A DNA stretch of 64,000 nt. Origin: Lichenicoccus sp965276875. Its GTDB lineage: Bacteria > Pseudomonadota > Alphaproteobacteria > Acetobacterales > Acetobacteraceae. Location: NCBI RefSeq assembly GCF_965276875.1, contig NZ_OZ255701.1, forward strand, positions 2,728,001 to 2,792,000, read 5' to 3'. The notes under the pieces are model-generated. The model was not told where the DNA came from and ran no database searches. It saw only the letters and a list, made by a program, of their open reading frames with translations. Below are positions 1-9,600 of the stretch, one piece after another. Made by a program: the position numbers and the translations under genes. Within the stretch, counting starts at the first letter, position 1. Every line of letters begins with the position of its first letter.

Positions 1-648
1 CAGATGCTGCTCAAAGGGATCGGCGAGGTCGAGGTGGCGCCTGACCGCGCCGATGCCGCCGAGATGGTGCTGATCCGCCTGTGTCATGTGCGCGACATGC
101 CGACACCGGGCGATCTGGTGCGCCGCCTCGTCGATGCGCCTGCGCCTGAGACCCCGTCGAGGCCCGAGCCGCCTGCCGACGTCCAGCCTGCCGACCCAAA
201 GCCCATCGCCCCGGTGCTGAGTGGCTGGCGCGACGTGGTCGCCCATGTCGCGACCTGCCGTGAAGCAAGCCTGCACGGCCATCTGCGGCACTCTGTACAT
301 CTCGTGCGCTTTGCCCCGCCGATTATCGAGTTGCGGTTGCAGCCGCAGGCGCCACGCGACCTCGCCCAGCGGTTAGCTGCGATCCTGAGCGACGCGACCG
401 GCACCCGCTGGACGATCGCCGTCTCGCGCGCGCCGGGCGAGCCGACGCTTGCCGAACAGTCGGAGACGATGGAGGCGAGCGGCCGCACGCGTGCCGAGGC
501 GCATCCGCTGGTGCAGGCGATCCTGTCGACCTTTCCCGGCGCCCAGGTCGGCCGCTTGCACGACCGCCGCCTGGACGAGTACGGACTGCTGCCGCAAGCC
601 GCACCCGATCTCGCATTCGACCAGAACGAACTCCCGGAGGACGATTGA
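1..648 (+). CDS. dnaX: DNA polymerase III subunit gamma/tau, C-terminal part (truncated by window edge)
   Basis: The reading frame is open from base 1, so the 5' part of the gene, with the AAA+ clamp-loader core, lies outside the window. What is visible is the collar end (around AAEMVLIRL and MPTPGDLVRRL), a proline/alanine-rich linker and the C-terminal tau-like domain. These features match alphaproteobacterial DnaX. Clamp-loader tau links the polymerase core to the helicase at the replication fork. The stop TGA abuts the ybaB start directly (TGA at 646-648, ATG at 649). The order dnaX-ybaB-recR is a classic bacterial operon and supports the assignment strongly. Confidence 0.9.
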   Translation, partial: QMLLKGIGEVEVAPDRADAAEMVLIRLCHVRDMPTPGDLVRRLVDAPAPETPSRPEPPADVQPADPKPIAPVLSGWRDVVAHVATCREASLHGHLRHSVHLVRFAPPIIELRLQPQAPRDLAQRLAAILSDATGTRWTIAVSRAPGEPTLAEQSETMEASGRTRAEAHPLVQAILSTFPGAQVGRLHDRRLDEYGLLPQAAPDLAFDQNELPEDD

Positions 649-972
649 ATGAAGAACCTTGCCGGCCTGATGAAGCAGGCCTCGCAGATGCAGGCCAAGA
701 TGGAGGAAATGCAGAGCAAGCTCGAAGCCCTGGAAATCGAGGGCAGCGCCGGCGCCGGGATGGTCACCATTACCCTCTCCGGCAAGGGCAACCTGCGACG
801 CATCAAGCTCGACCCGAAGCTTGCCGATCCGGCTGAGATGGAGATGCTCGAGGACCTGATCGTCGCCGCCCACGCCGAAGCCAAACGCCATCTCGAGGAG
901 CGCACTGCTTCCGAGATGGAGTCCGTCACCGGTGGGCTGAACCTGCCGCCGGGCATGAAGCTGCCGTTCTAG
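649..972 (+). CDS. ybaB: YbaB/EbfC family nucleoid-associated protein
   Basis: This 107 aa protein has the usual length for the family. It has a helical N-terminus (MKNLAGLMKQASQMQAKMEE), a central beta segment rich in GAGMVTITLSGKG, and a C-terminal helix ending in LNLPPGMKLPF, the typical YbaB layout. YbaB/EbfC dimers bind DNA without strict specificity and are linked to nucleoid organisation and, through the operon, to recombination repair. A GGAGG ribosome binding site lies inside the end of dnaX at 636-640. The start directly follows the dnaX stop, so translation is probably coupled. recR follows 12 bases later. Confidence 0.95.
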   Translation: MKNLAGLMKQASQMQAKMEEMQSKLEALEIEGSAGAGMVTITLSGKGNLRRIKLDPKLADPAEMEMLEDLIVAAHAEAKRHLEERTASEMESVTGGLNLPPGMKLPF

Positions 973-984
973 GCCGGCCGACAC

Positions 985-1578
985 ATGGGCGGTCCGGAGA
1001 TCGAGCGCCTGATCGACCTGCTCGCCAAGCTGCCCGGCCTCGGGCCGCGCTCGGCGCGACGCGCGACACTCGCCTTGCTGCGCCAGCCGCAGGTGCGTCT
1101 GCTGCCGCTCGCCAGCGCGATGCAACAGGCCGCTCGGGTGGTGCGGAGCTGCGCGCTGTGCGGCAACCTTGATAGCTGCGACCCCTGCACGATCTGCAAC
1201 GATCCCGGCCGTGATCGCTCGCTGATCTGCGTCGTGGAGGGCGTGGGCGATCTGTGGGCGCTGGAGCGGGCCGGCGTGCATCGCGGGCTCTATCATGTGC
1301 TTGGCGGCACGCTCTCGCCTCTGGGCGGCGTCGGCCCCGAAGACCTCAACCTGTCGCCGCTGCTGGCGCGGATCGAGGGCGGCGAGACGCGCGAGGTGAT
1401 CCTGGCCCTCGGCGCCACCGTGGAGGGCGCAACCACGGCGCATTGGCTGAACGAGCGGCTTGCCGCGAGCCGGATTGCGGTCAGCCGGGTCGGGCAGGGC
1501 GTGCCGATGGGGGGCGCCCTGGACGTGCTCGACGACGGCACCCTCGCTGCCGCCCTGACGGCGCGGCGGCCGGCATGA
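985..1578 (+). CDS. recR: Recombination mediator RecR
   Basis: The 197 aa length is normal for RecR. The N-terminal helix-hairpin-helix is visible (LAKLPGLGPRSARR), followed by a four-cysteine zinc finger (CALCGNLDSCDPCTIC) and a Toprim domain starting near VVEGVGDLWALE. RecR acts with RecF/RecO to load RecA at single-stranded gaps. It sits in the dnaX-ybaB-recR operon. Its stop overlaps the start of the next gene in an ATGA (1575-1578), so the downstream reductase and folB are probably co-translated with it. Confidence 0.96.
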   Translation: MGGPEIERLIDLLAKLPGLGPRSARRATLALLRQPQVRLLPLASAMQQAARVVRSCALCGNLDSCDPCTICNDPGRDRSLICVVEGVGDLWALERAGVHRGLYHVLGGTLSPLGGVGPEDLNLSPLLARIEGGETREVILALGATVEGATTAHWLNERLAASRIAVSRVGQGVPMGGALDVLDDGTLAAALTARRPA

Positions 1579-2369
1579 TCTTGGCTGGGATTCCGGGCTC
1601 CATCCCGCGCGCCAGCCTGGTCACCGGCGGCGGCGCGCGGCTGGGCCGGTCGATCGCGCTGGCCCTCGCCGGCGCCGGTGTCGCGGTGGCGGTCCATTGC
1701 CGCCCCTCCTCGCGCGCGCCTGCCGAGGATACGGCGAAGGAGATACGCGCGCTCGGCGTGCAAGCCTGCGTCGTCGAGGCGGATCTCGGTCGCGAGGACG
1801 AGTTTGCCAGCCTGATCTCCCGTGCCACCGACGCCCTCGGCCCCCTCGGCATCCTGGTCAATAATGCCAGCCTGTTCGCGCGTGACGACTGGCACGATGC
1901 CACCCGCGAGAGCTGGGATGCGCATCTTGAGCCCAACCTGCGTGCGCCGTTCGTGCTGATGCAGGCATTCGCCCGGCATCTCCCCGAGGATGCCGAGGGC
2001 ATGGTGCTCAACATGCTCGACGAGCGGGTCTGGTCGATGACCCCGCACTTCGTCTCCTATACGGTGTCGAAATCGGCGTTGTGGGCGCTGACCCGCTCGA
2101 TGGCGCTGGCTCTCGCGCCAAAGCGGATCCGGGTGAACGCGATCGGGCCCGGCCCCGCTCTGCCCAGCCCGCGGCAGAGTGCAGCGCAGTTCGCGGCACA
2201 ATGCGCCGCCGTGCCGCTCGGACGTGGTACCGATCCGGACGAAATCGGCCGCGCAGTACTCGCCTTGCTGTGTCTGCCGTCGGTAACCGGGCAGATGCTC
2301 GCACTTGACGGTGGCCAGCATCTGCAATGGCATCCAGCTCCCGCCGGCGGCGGCGCGCCGGAGGAGTAG
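1575..2369 (+). CDS. SDR family oxidoreductase, probable FolM/pteridine-reductase type
   Basis: This 264 aa short-chain dehydrogenase starts at an ATG overlapping the recR stop. The cofactor motif is TGGGARLG near residue 17, a form seen in pteridine/dihydromonapterin reductases rather than the usual TGxxxGxG. The structural motif is VNNAS and the catalytic motif is YTVSK (Y-x3-K). An NAIGPGPAL segment and a C-terminal LALDGGQHL complete the fold. The direct downstream neighbour is folB, which fits a role in pterin or folate reduction. Substrate choice is an inference from context and from the N-terminal motif; a generic NADPH-dependent reductase is the alternative. Confidence 0.8.
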   Translation: MILAGIPGSIPRASLVTGGGARLGRSIALALAGAGVAVAVHCRPSSRAPAEDTAKEIRALGVQACVVEADLGREDEFASLISRATDALGPLGILVNNASLFARDDWHDATRESWDAHLEPNLRAPFVLMQAFARHLPEDAEGMVLNMLDERVWSMTPHFVSYTVSKSALWALTRSMALALAPKRIRVNAIGPGPALPSPRQSAAQFAAQCAAVPLGRGTDPDEIGRAVLALLCLPSVTGQMLALDGGQHLQWHPAPAGGGAPEE

Positions 2370-2376
2370 CCGAGTG

Positions 2377-2787
2377 ATGGTCTTCGCGCCCTGGCCGGAC
2401 ACGCCGCCGCTGCGCCGCGTCTATCTGCGCGCGATGGTGCTGCAGGCGGCCATCGGGATCTATCCGCACGAGCATGGGGTCACCCAGCGCGTGCGCATCG
2501 ACATCTCCTTCGGGGTGGACGACGGCCCGGGCCTGGACGTCGGTCGCGACGATCTCTCGCGCACCGTCTCCTATGAGCGGGTGGTGTTGCTGGTGCGCCG
2601 GATCGTCACCGGCGGCCATGTCCGGCTGGTCGAGACCCTGGCCGAGCGGATCGCCGCCGGCGTCCTGGCCGACCGTCGCATCCGCGTGATCCGGGTCGCC
2701 GTCGAGAAGCTGGACGTGTTCGACGAGATCGAGGCCGTCGGCGTCGAGATCGAGCGGCGACAAGCGGGCAACGCAGGGCAGCCTTGA
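2377..2787 (+). CDS. folB: Dihydroneopterin aldolase-like protein (FolB family)
   Basis: This protein of about 136 aa matches FolB. An RVYLRAMVLQAAIGIYPHEHG segment gives the substrate-binding start, and the rest is LVETLAERIA followed by the terminal beta strand with VAVEKLDVFDEIEAVGVEIER. FolB converts dihydroneopterin to 6-hydroxymethyl-dihydropterin in folate synthesis. A strong GGAGGAG at 2360-2366 serves either GTG 2374 (spacing 7) or ATG 2377 (spacing 10); the ATG was chosen. An upstream in-frame ATG would only add a shadow of the previous gene. It is in operon with the SDR protein. Confidence 0.88.
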   Translation: MVFAPWPDTPPLRRVYLRAMVLQAAIGIYPHEHGVTQRVRIDISFGVDDGPGLDVGRDDLSRTVSYERVVLLVRRIVTGGHVRLVETLAERIAAGVLADRRIRVIRVAVEKLDVFDEIEAVGVEIERRQAGNAGQP

Positions 2788-2848
2788 GTTGTGGCTTTCA
2801 TGCCCACGCTTTGTTGCAAATCGGCCAAGCGATAGGCACCTGCGTGGC

Positions 2849-3718
2849 ATGAACACAGCTATCGAATTCGGCCTGCTCACTGCCCTGCTGTATGGAATCA
2901 GCGATTATGTCGCCAAGTTCGCGAGCCGCGCGGTGGGCGTGTGGCGCACCCTGTTCTGGGGCGAGTTGTGCTCGGCGTCGCTGCTGAGCTTGTGGATCGT
3001 ACTTGGCCATGCCGCACCCGCGGGCGTGTTCCGCCTGCCGTTCTCCGTTTGGGCCGTCGCGATCGCCGCGAACCTGACCATCCTGTCCGCGACGGCGCTG
3101 TTCTACCGGGCATTGAGCATCGGCCGGTTTGCCGTCGTCATGCCGATCGTCGCCACCTACGGCGCCATCACCGCCTTGCTCGCCGCCGCCTTCGGCCAGC
3201 CGCTTGGGGCGGTCGCTCTGGGGGGGATTGCGATTGCCGTGCTGGGTGGGGCGCTGGCCTCCGTCCCCGTGCCGATCGAGAGCGGCCGCACAGTGCGGCC
3301 GGCCGGCATTGGCCTCGCCGCCGCCGCCGCTCTGCTCTACGGCGTCGGTTTCTTCGCGCAGGCGCATTACGCGGTGCCAAAGCTCGGCAGTCTGATCCCG
3401 GTCTGGCTCTATTACGGGCTTGGGGTAATCCTGCTCGGCAGTGCCGCCGCGGTGCTGCGGCGCGACCTCTCGCCACCGTCTTTCACTCAGCTTCCGGTGG
3501 TGCTCGGCACCGGTCTTGCCGCCTCCGCCGCGTTCCTGGCGCTGACCCTGGCGGTCACCGGCGGGAATATCGCAGTGCCGACGGTGCTGGCGTCACTGGC
3601 CAGTGTCGTCACCGTCGTTCTCGCCCGCGTGCTGATCAAGGAGCAGGTGGCGACGCATCAATGGGCCGGGATCGCCGCGGTGATCGGCGGCCTGGTGATC
3701 CTGCACGCGGCCGCCTGA
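2849..3718 (+). CDS. EamA/DMT superfamily transporter
   Basis: The 289 aa product is almost entirely hydrophobic, with about ten predicted membrane helices arranged as two EamA repeats. The first repeat holds ALFYRALSIGRFAVVMPI and the second holds GNIAVPTVLASLASVVTVVLARVLI, followed by a final helix ending in GGLVILHAAA. DMT carriers usually export or import metabolites such as amino acids; the substrate is not predictable here. The start ATG at 2849 was preferred to an upstream start because the N-terminal helix begins at once (MNTAIEFGLLTALLYG). It stands alone after folB, with a 61-base gap, and is convergent with the next gene. Confidence 0.85.
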   Translation: MNTAIEFGLLTALLYGISDYVAKFASRAVGVWRTLFWGELCSASLLSLWIVLGHAAPAGVFRLPFSVWAVAIAANLTILSATALFYRALSIGRFAVVMPIVATYGAITALLAAAFGQPLGAVALGGIAIAVLGGALASVPVPIESGRTVRPAGIGLAAAAALLYGVGFFAQAHYAVPKLGSLIPVWLYYGLGVILLGSAAAVLRRDLSPPSFTQLPVVLGTGLAASAAFLALTLAVTGGNIAVPTVLASLASVVTVVLARVLIKEQVATHQWAGIAAVIGGLVILHAAA

Positions 3719-3726
3719 GAGCCGGA

Positions 3727-4062
3727 TCAGCTCTCGCGCTCGTCATTGTCGGGCTCGACCTCGATATCGGTGCCGATCGCGTCGGAATCATCGTCGAGAT
3801 CGGCGGTGTCCTCGATCACGTCGTCGTCCTCGGACTCCTCGTCGGCCGTCTCCGCCTCGGCGTCACCGTCATCCAGATCGGGTGCCACCTTCTTCGGACG
3901 ACGGTCTTCCGGCAGGGCGGCCGCGACCCGGCGCTGGCGCGGTTGCTCGATCGGCTGCTCGGTCGCGCATTTCGGACAGACCGCCGGCGTCCTGGTGAGA
4001 TCATAGAAGCGCGCGCCGCAGGAGACGCAGATGCGTTTGGTGCCGAGTTCTGGCTTGGCCAT
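3727..4062 (-). CDS. FYDLN acid family protein (TIGR02300-like)
   Basis: The 111 aa protein begins MAKPELGTKRICVSCGARFYDL and carries two CxxC pairs (CVSC and CPKC) that would form a zinc ribbon. A basic linker follows, then a long acidic C-terminal tail of Asp/Glu runs. This is the alphaproteobacterial FYDLN-acid family, of unknown function and usually next to aroA, cmk and rpsA. Here cmk and rpsA are downstream on the other strand, supporting the family call. The ATG at 4062 begins the conserved part; the longer upstream extension has no family character. Confidence 0.88.
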   Translation of the reverse strand: MAKPELGTKRICVSCGARFYDLTRTPAVCPKCATEQPIEQPRQRRVAAALPEDRRPKKVAPDLDDGDAEAETADEESEDDDVIEDTADLDDDSDAIGTDIEVEPDNDERES

Positions 4063-4163
4063 CGGAGACCCTGTATTCGTGGGATTGCAGCGCCGGGCGC
4101 GCCCCATGCCATCTCGGGGGGTCTCTGTCAAACCTGCGGCGCCCCCGCGATCGGAGTGTTGCC

Positions 4164-4877
4164 GTGCTGATCCAGGCCTGCCTCAACGGCGCCCGCAAAG
4201 TCGGATACCATCCGGCGCTGCCGCTTGATACGCCTTCGCTGGTGCGAGAGGCGCGGGCTTGCGTCACCGCCGGTGCCGAGCTGCTGCATTTGCACCCACG
4301 CGGTGCGGACGGCGCAGAAAGCCTTTCAGCCGGGTGCCTGGATGCCGGGCTGGGCGCTCTTCGCGCCGCCCTGCCCGGTGTGCCGCTCGGCATCAGCACC
4401 GGCGAATGGATCGAGAGCGATCCCGATCGCACGCTCGCCGCCATCGCCGGCTGGCGCCTGCTGCCGGATTTCGCCTCGGTCAACTTCTCCGAGGCCGCGG
4501 CTCCGGCGGTGTTCGCAGCACTCCGTCGTCGCTGTGTGGCAATCGAGGCCGGGCTCGCCGACGAGAGCGACGCCGAGCGGTTCCTGTCGCTGGACCTCGC
4601 CCAGCACAGCCTTCGCATTCTCATCGAGATTGATGCGCAATCGCCGGAGGGCGCCGAGGCGACGGCTGACTCCATGCTGGCGCTGACCAGCCGCCTGCAC
4701 TGCCCGCGGCTGCTGCACGGCTTCGATGCGGTGGTCTGGCCGATGTTGCGTAAGGCGATGTTGGCCGGGCTGTCTGTGCGTGTCGGCCTGGAGGATGGCG
4801 ACCGGCTACCGGACGGACGTATCGCCCGTGACAATGCCGAGCTGGTCGCGGCTGCTCTCTTGACTCGCCTCGGCTAA
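4164..4877 (+). CDS. BKACE family protein (3-keto-5-aminohexanoate cleavage enzyme-like)
   Basis: This 237 aa TIM-barrel-type protein starts at GTG with a GGAG about 8 bases upstream. Family features are the N-terminal IQACLNGAR strand, the metal-binding-like LLHLHPRG segment (HxH), and GISTGEWIE. BKACE enzymes condense or cleave beta-keto acids with acetyl-CoA. At 237 aa it is shorter than the usual roughly 270-310 aa, so the substrate may differ. It occupies the place between the FYDLN gene and cmk where aroA is usual in relatives (inference from general synteny knowledge). Confidence 0.75.
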   Translation: MLIQACLNGARKVGYHPALPLDTPSLVREARACVTAGAELLHLHPRGADGAESLSAGCLDAGLGALRAALPGVPLGISTGEWIESDPDRTLAAIAGWRLLPDFASVNFSEAAAPAVFAALRRRCVAIEAGLADESDAERFLSLDLAQHSLRILIEIDAQSPEGAEATADSMLALTSRLHCPRLLHGFDAVVWPMLRKAMLAGLSVRVGLEDGDRLPDGRIARDNAELVAAALLTRLG

Positions 4878-4895
4878 CGACGCACTCCGCTGCCG

Positions 4896-5540
4896 ATGCA
4901 AACGGCCCCGGCCCAGTCTCGGCTCATCATTGCGGTCGACGGCCCGGCAGCAGCCGGCAAGGGAACCCTGGCGCGCGGGCTCGCCGAGGCGCTGGACCTG
5001 CCCTATCTCGATACCGGCCTGCTCTATCGTGCCGTCGCGCGCCGCATGCTCGATGCCGGCCACGATCCGCAAAGCGACGCCGAGGCGGCGGCGCGGGCGC
5101 TCCCCGCGTCGGACCTGGAGCGCGCCGACCTGCGCACCCCCGAGGTCGACCGCGCTGCCAGCCAAGTCGCGGGCCAGCCAGGGGTGCGCGCCGCCTTGCT
5201 CGACTTCCAGCGCCGCTTCGGCCACGCGCGCGGCGCCGTTCTCGACGGGCGCGACATCGGCACGGTGGTATTCCCCGACGCCACGGTGAAGTTCTTCCTG
5301 ACCGCCTCGCTCGCGCGGCGTGCGGAACGGCGCTGGCTGCAGCAAGGCGGGCAAGCAGGTGACGCGCTCAGCCGGACCCGACGCGAGCTCGCCGCCCGCG
5401 ACGCCGCCGACGCCGCCCGCGCCGCGGCCCCGCTGCGCCCGGCCGCCGACGCAATCGCCATCGACACGGATCGTCTGGACGCGCCAGCGGTGCTCGCCGA
5501 GGCGCTCCGTATCGTGCGCCAGCGACTGCCGCAGACGTGA
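4896..5540 (+). CDS. cmk: Cytidylate kinase
   Basis: The 214 aa protein shows the Walker A loop DGPAAAGKGTLAR near residue 13. It also has the family motif YLDTGLLYR and the DGRDIGTVVFPDA segment that binds CMP. It phosphorylates CMP and dCMP in nucleotide salvage. It starts 18 bases after the BKACE gene and is followed, after an interruption of about 4.4 kb, by rpsA. cmk-rpsA adjacency is common in bacteria; here a TonB-receptor fragment and a BNR-repeat protein lie in between. Confidence 0.95.
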   Translation: MQTAPAQSRLIIAVDGPAAAGKGTLARGLAEALDLPYLDTGLLYRAVARRMLDAGHDPQSDAEAAARALPASDLERADLRTPEVDRAASQVAGQPGVRAALLDFQRRFGHARGAVLDGRDIGTVVFPDATVKFFLTASLARRAERRWLQQGGQAGDALSRTRRELAARDAADAARAAAPLRPAADAIAIDTDRLDAPAVLAEALRIVRQRLPQT

Positions 5541-5599
5541 GCCACGGGAATCCCGAATAGGCACACGCGACGATTGGCGCGTGTTCCAGGGAGAAGCGC

Positions 5600-5872
5600 G
5601 TGGCGAAGCGATTGTCCGAAGGCCTCAACCTGTCGATCGGCAGCGACAGCATCCCGATGACGATGCGAGCCGAGATCGGACACATGTCGATCGAAGAGGC
5701 CGTCGCCTCGCGCCTGTTCGACCTCCCGGACGAGCCGGGCATGGTTCGCATTCCGGTCACAAGGCCCGCGTCGGACGCAGCGCCGGACGAGACCGCACGG
5801 GCGGCAGTCCCGCCTCAGAGAAAGGCCGCGCGAACGCGCGGGAACGCTCCAACAATGTACCGCCCAACCTAG
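5600..5872 (+). CDS. Hypothetical small protein, 90 aa
   Basis: A GTG start at 5600 is preceded by GGGAGAA about 5-8 bases upstream. The first 55 residues (with SIEEAVASRLFDLPDEPG) look like genuine coding sequence, while the tail is low-complexity and arginine/alanine-rich. No domain was recognised. It follows cmk by 59 bases in the same direction. The reading frame could be chance in this GC-rich DNA, hence the low confidence. The 227 bases that follow, up to the receptor fragment, hold nothing I recognise. Confidence 0.4.
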   Translation: MAKRLSEGLNLSIGSDSIPMTMRAEIGHMSIEEAVASRLFDLPDEPGMVRIPVTRPASDAAPDETARAAVPPQRKAARTRGNAPTMYRPT

Positions 5873-6099
5873 GGCTATCCGCCACCCTCCAGCCCCGCGC
5901 CGGGGCCTCTGCTTGTCGATGCCAACCGGCGCGACAGGCTGGCGAGTGCCCCTCAAACCGCCTCACCGTCGCCTGTGGTTGCGGCCGCCCGTACGTTGGC
6001 TGCTCGCAGTCCCGTTTCTGGACATCAGCACCTCGACGGCGCATGACGATCTGCCGCCGTCCGAACTGCGCGGGCTGATCGCGCAACAAGCGGCACGGT

Positions 6100-6503
6100 C
6101 TACCCCAGCCGAGATAGGCCGCCGATGAACGCGGTGGCGCCGTAGGTTACCGGCACCGATCCCGCGCCGCCCCACGGCACGCCGTCGACCACCAGCAGGA
6201 AGGCGTCGAACTCGTCCAGCCCGAGCAAGGACGGCACCGCCTGGCAGGGCCGGCATCGCCGCCGGCCGGGGCCTCGACGCCGGGCACCAGCGCCAGAGCT
6301 GAGGCGAGATCTGTCACCCCTCGGTCGCGCAGATCCTGGCCGGACAGGACCGAGATCGCCGACGGCACCTGGTCGAGGGGCTCGGGCAAGCGTGTCGCGG
6401 TCACCTCGATTGTCTCGGGAGCGTCCCGCGCGTGCGCCGCACCGGCAAGGCAGAGCACGGCAGAGGCCACAATGAGAGCGACCGCCGGAAGGGAAGGGTG
6501 CAT
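6100..6503 (-). pseudogene. Decayed TonB-dependent receptor, signal peptide plus plug-domain fragment
   Basis: Read on the minus strand from 6503, the frame begins with a clear signal peptide (MHPSLPAVALIVASAVLCLAGAAHA). It runs into TonB-receptor plug sequence (TIEVTATRL, VPSAISVLSGQDL, LVPGVEAPAGGDAGPA). At about 6240-6243 the frame is lost by one base. The next frame continues the same family (AVPSLLGLDEFDAFLLVVDGVPWGG), then jumps to VPVTYGATAFIGG, so about 20 residues of the usual plug are also missing. It stops at about 135 residues, with no beta-barrel. It is a remnant, not a functional receptor. Confidence 0.82.
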
Positions 6504-6616
6504 GCACGCAACGTCACGGGGATGCAGCCTGTTAGCGCGGGCTTGGCGCCGCCAGCCAGAGGGATCGCCAGGCGATCACCGACGCGGATAGGGTAGGAGA
6601 CCAACGGAGGTCGAGA

Positions 6617-9600
6617 ATGACAGTGCCGAACCAGCGCCGCGCGGCCCTCCTGCTGTTCGCGTCTGCCGCATCCGTTGCCGCGGCCAGCGCGCTGCCCGCG
6701 GGCTCACGCCCGCCCAAGGCTCCTGCCAGCGCCACGCCGGTCGCATCGGTGCCACCCGACATGCTGCAGGCCCTGCGCTGGCGCTCGATCGGCCCGTTTC
6801 GCGGCGGCCGCGTGCTGACAGTCGGCGGCGCCCCAAACGACCGCAACCGCTTTTATTTCGGTGCCGTGAATGGCGGCGTCTGGCGCACCGACGATGCCGG
6901 ACGGACCTGGCAGCCGATCTTCGATTCCGCACCCGTCGGCTCGATCGGCGCGCTCGCCGTCGCCCAGTCGGCGCCGGACACGCTCTATGTCGGCACCGGC
7001 GAGGCCGACATGCGCTCCGACATCGCCCAGGGGACCGGTCTGTATCGGTCGACCGATGCGGGACGCACCTGGACCAGCATCGGCCTCAAGGACACCCAGC
7101 AGATCGGCCGTATCCTGGTCGATCCCCGCAACCCCGATGTGGTCCTGGTCGCGGCCCTCGGCCATCCGTACGGCCCCAACGCCATGCGCGGCGTGTTTCG
7201 CTCCAGCGACGGCGGCCGTACCTGGACCAAGACGCTCTTCCGCGACCAGGACACCGGCGCCATCGACCTCGCCTTCGCGCCGGGCCATCCCGACATCGTC
7301 TACGCTGCCCTGTGGCAGACACGCCGTCCGCCCTGGAACGTCTATCCGCCCTCCAGCGGCCCGGGCAGCGGTCTGTACCGCTCCGCCGATGGCGGCCGCA
7401 CCTGGACCCACCTGACCGGCCACGGCCTGCCCGACGCGCCGGCCCGCATCGGCATCGCCACCACGCCGGCGCGCCCGGACCGGGTGTTAGCGCTGATCGA
7501 CGTGCGTCCGGGGGCCCGCGGCGGCGGCCTCTATCGTTCCGATGATGCCGGCGCCACCTGGAGCCGGATCAGCACCGATCCGCGTATCCTGGAACGCGCC
7601 TGGTATTTCTCCGGCATCACCGCCGATCCGCACGATGCCGACATCGTCTATGTCTGCGACACGGTGCTGCTTCGCTCCACCGATGGCGGTGCGCATTTCA
7701 TTCCGCTCAAGGGCGATCCCACCGGCGACGATTTCCACACGCTCTGGATCGATCCCGCCGACAGCCGGCGACGCATCCTCGGTGTCGACCAGGGCGCGAT
7801 CGTCTCGCTGAATGGCGGCCAGACCTGGAGCAGCTGGTACAACCAGCCGACCGGCCAGTTCTATCACGTCAGCACCGACAACCGCTTTCCCTACATGGTC
7901 TACGGCGCGCAGCAGGACACCGGTGCCGCCGGCGTGCCGAGCCGTACGAACAACCTGTTCGACGGCATCGACATGACCGAATTCCACGAGACTGCCGCCG
8001 GTGGCGAGAGCGACGAGATCGCGCCGGATCCCGATGATCCCGATATCGTCTATGGCGGACGCGTCGACCGGCTGAACCTCAAGACCGGTCAGATGCGCGA
8101 CGTCGACCCGACATTGGCCTATCCCGACGACTATCGCCGCACCTGGACACTACCGCTGGTGTTCGGTCCCGACCACGCGCTGTATTTCGGCAACCAGCGT
8201 GTGTTCCGCTCGACCGACGGCGGCAAGCACTGGCAGCCGGCGAGCCCCGACCTGACCCGGACGGCGCCCGGCGTCCCGGCGACCCTCGACACACCGACCG
8301 CCGAGGATGTGCGCGATCTCGGACCGCGTCGCGGCGTGGTCTATGCCATCGCCCCTTCGCCGCGCGATGCGAACCTGATCTGGGCCGGCACCGATGACGG
8401 GCTCGTCTGGACCACCGCCGACTATGGCGCGCACTGGCACAACGTGACGCCTGCCGGCCTTAGCGCCTGGTCCAAGATCGCGATGATCGAGCCGTCGCAT
8501 TTCGACACCAAGGTCGCCTTCGTCGCCATCGACCGCCACCGCCTCGACGACCAGCGCCCATTCATCGAACGCACCACCGACGGCGGCCGCAGCTGGATCC
8601 CAATCGTCGACGGCATCAGGCAGGGCGGCCCGGATGGCGACAGGCTCACCACCGTCAATGTCGTCCGCGAGGACCCAGTGCAGCGCGGCCTGCTGTTCGC
8701 CGGCACCGAGCGCGGCGCCTATGTCTCGTTTGATAACGGCGACCGTTGGCAGCCGCTGCAGAATGGGCTGCCGCGCACCTCGGTGCGGGACATGACCATC
8801 CACGGCGACGATCTCGTCCTCGCCACCCACGGCCGCGGCTTCTACATCCTCGACGACATCGCAGCCCTGCGGGCACTCGCCGCCTTGCCCGCCGACACGA
8901 CGCGGCTGTTTCCGCTCGCGCCGGCGATCCGGTTCCACCCGCCAAGGTTCGAGGGCACGCCCAAGCCGAGGGACGAGCCGCTGGCGCCAAACCCGCCGGA
9001 CGGCGCCATCATCGACTATATGCTTGGCCAAACGCCGCACACGCCGGTGCAGATCGACATCCTCGACCTGCATGGCGGGCTGGTACGGCGCTACAGCAGC
9101 GCCGACCCAAAGTTCAGGCCCGACCTCGCCACCGCGCCCGTTCCCCCTACCTGGATACCGGTTCCACGGCGTCCCGGCACGACACAAGGCGGCCATCGGC
9201 TGGTCTGGGATCTCCACTACCCCTTGCCGGCGATCCTGCATGGCGGCGACCCGCCGCCGCAGCCGGTCTGGGCCACCACCGGCACCTACATCGTGGCCCT
9301 CACGGTTGACGGCCATACGCTCCGCCAGAAGCTGCAGGTCGTCCCCGACCCGCGCCTCCACGTGGCACCTGAGGCGTTCCAGCAGGAGTTCGCGTTGGCC
9401 CGCAAAATACAGGCCGACCGCATTGCGGTCCGAATCATCCTGCGCGACGCCGCAGCACTGCGTGCCCGCACTGTCTCGACGCAGACCAAAGCCGCACTGA
9501 CCGCCTTGATCGACCCGTCCACCACCGGCTCGCAAGCGCATCCGCCTGCCCCGGACGGGTTGCCCGAAATCGCCGATCGCCTTGCCTCGCTGGCGCAAGC

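Noticed and set aside
84..956. Long minus-strand open frame opposite dnaX and ybaB
   Set aside because: Shadow of GC-rich coding DNA; composition is Arg/Ser/Ala-rich and it conflicts with three well-supported genes.
5873..6099. Possible missing barrel domain of the TonB receptor
   Set aside because: None of the six frames in this interval reads as receptor sequence, so the remnant is truncated rather than merely frameshifted.
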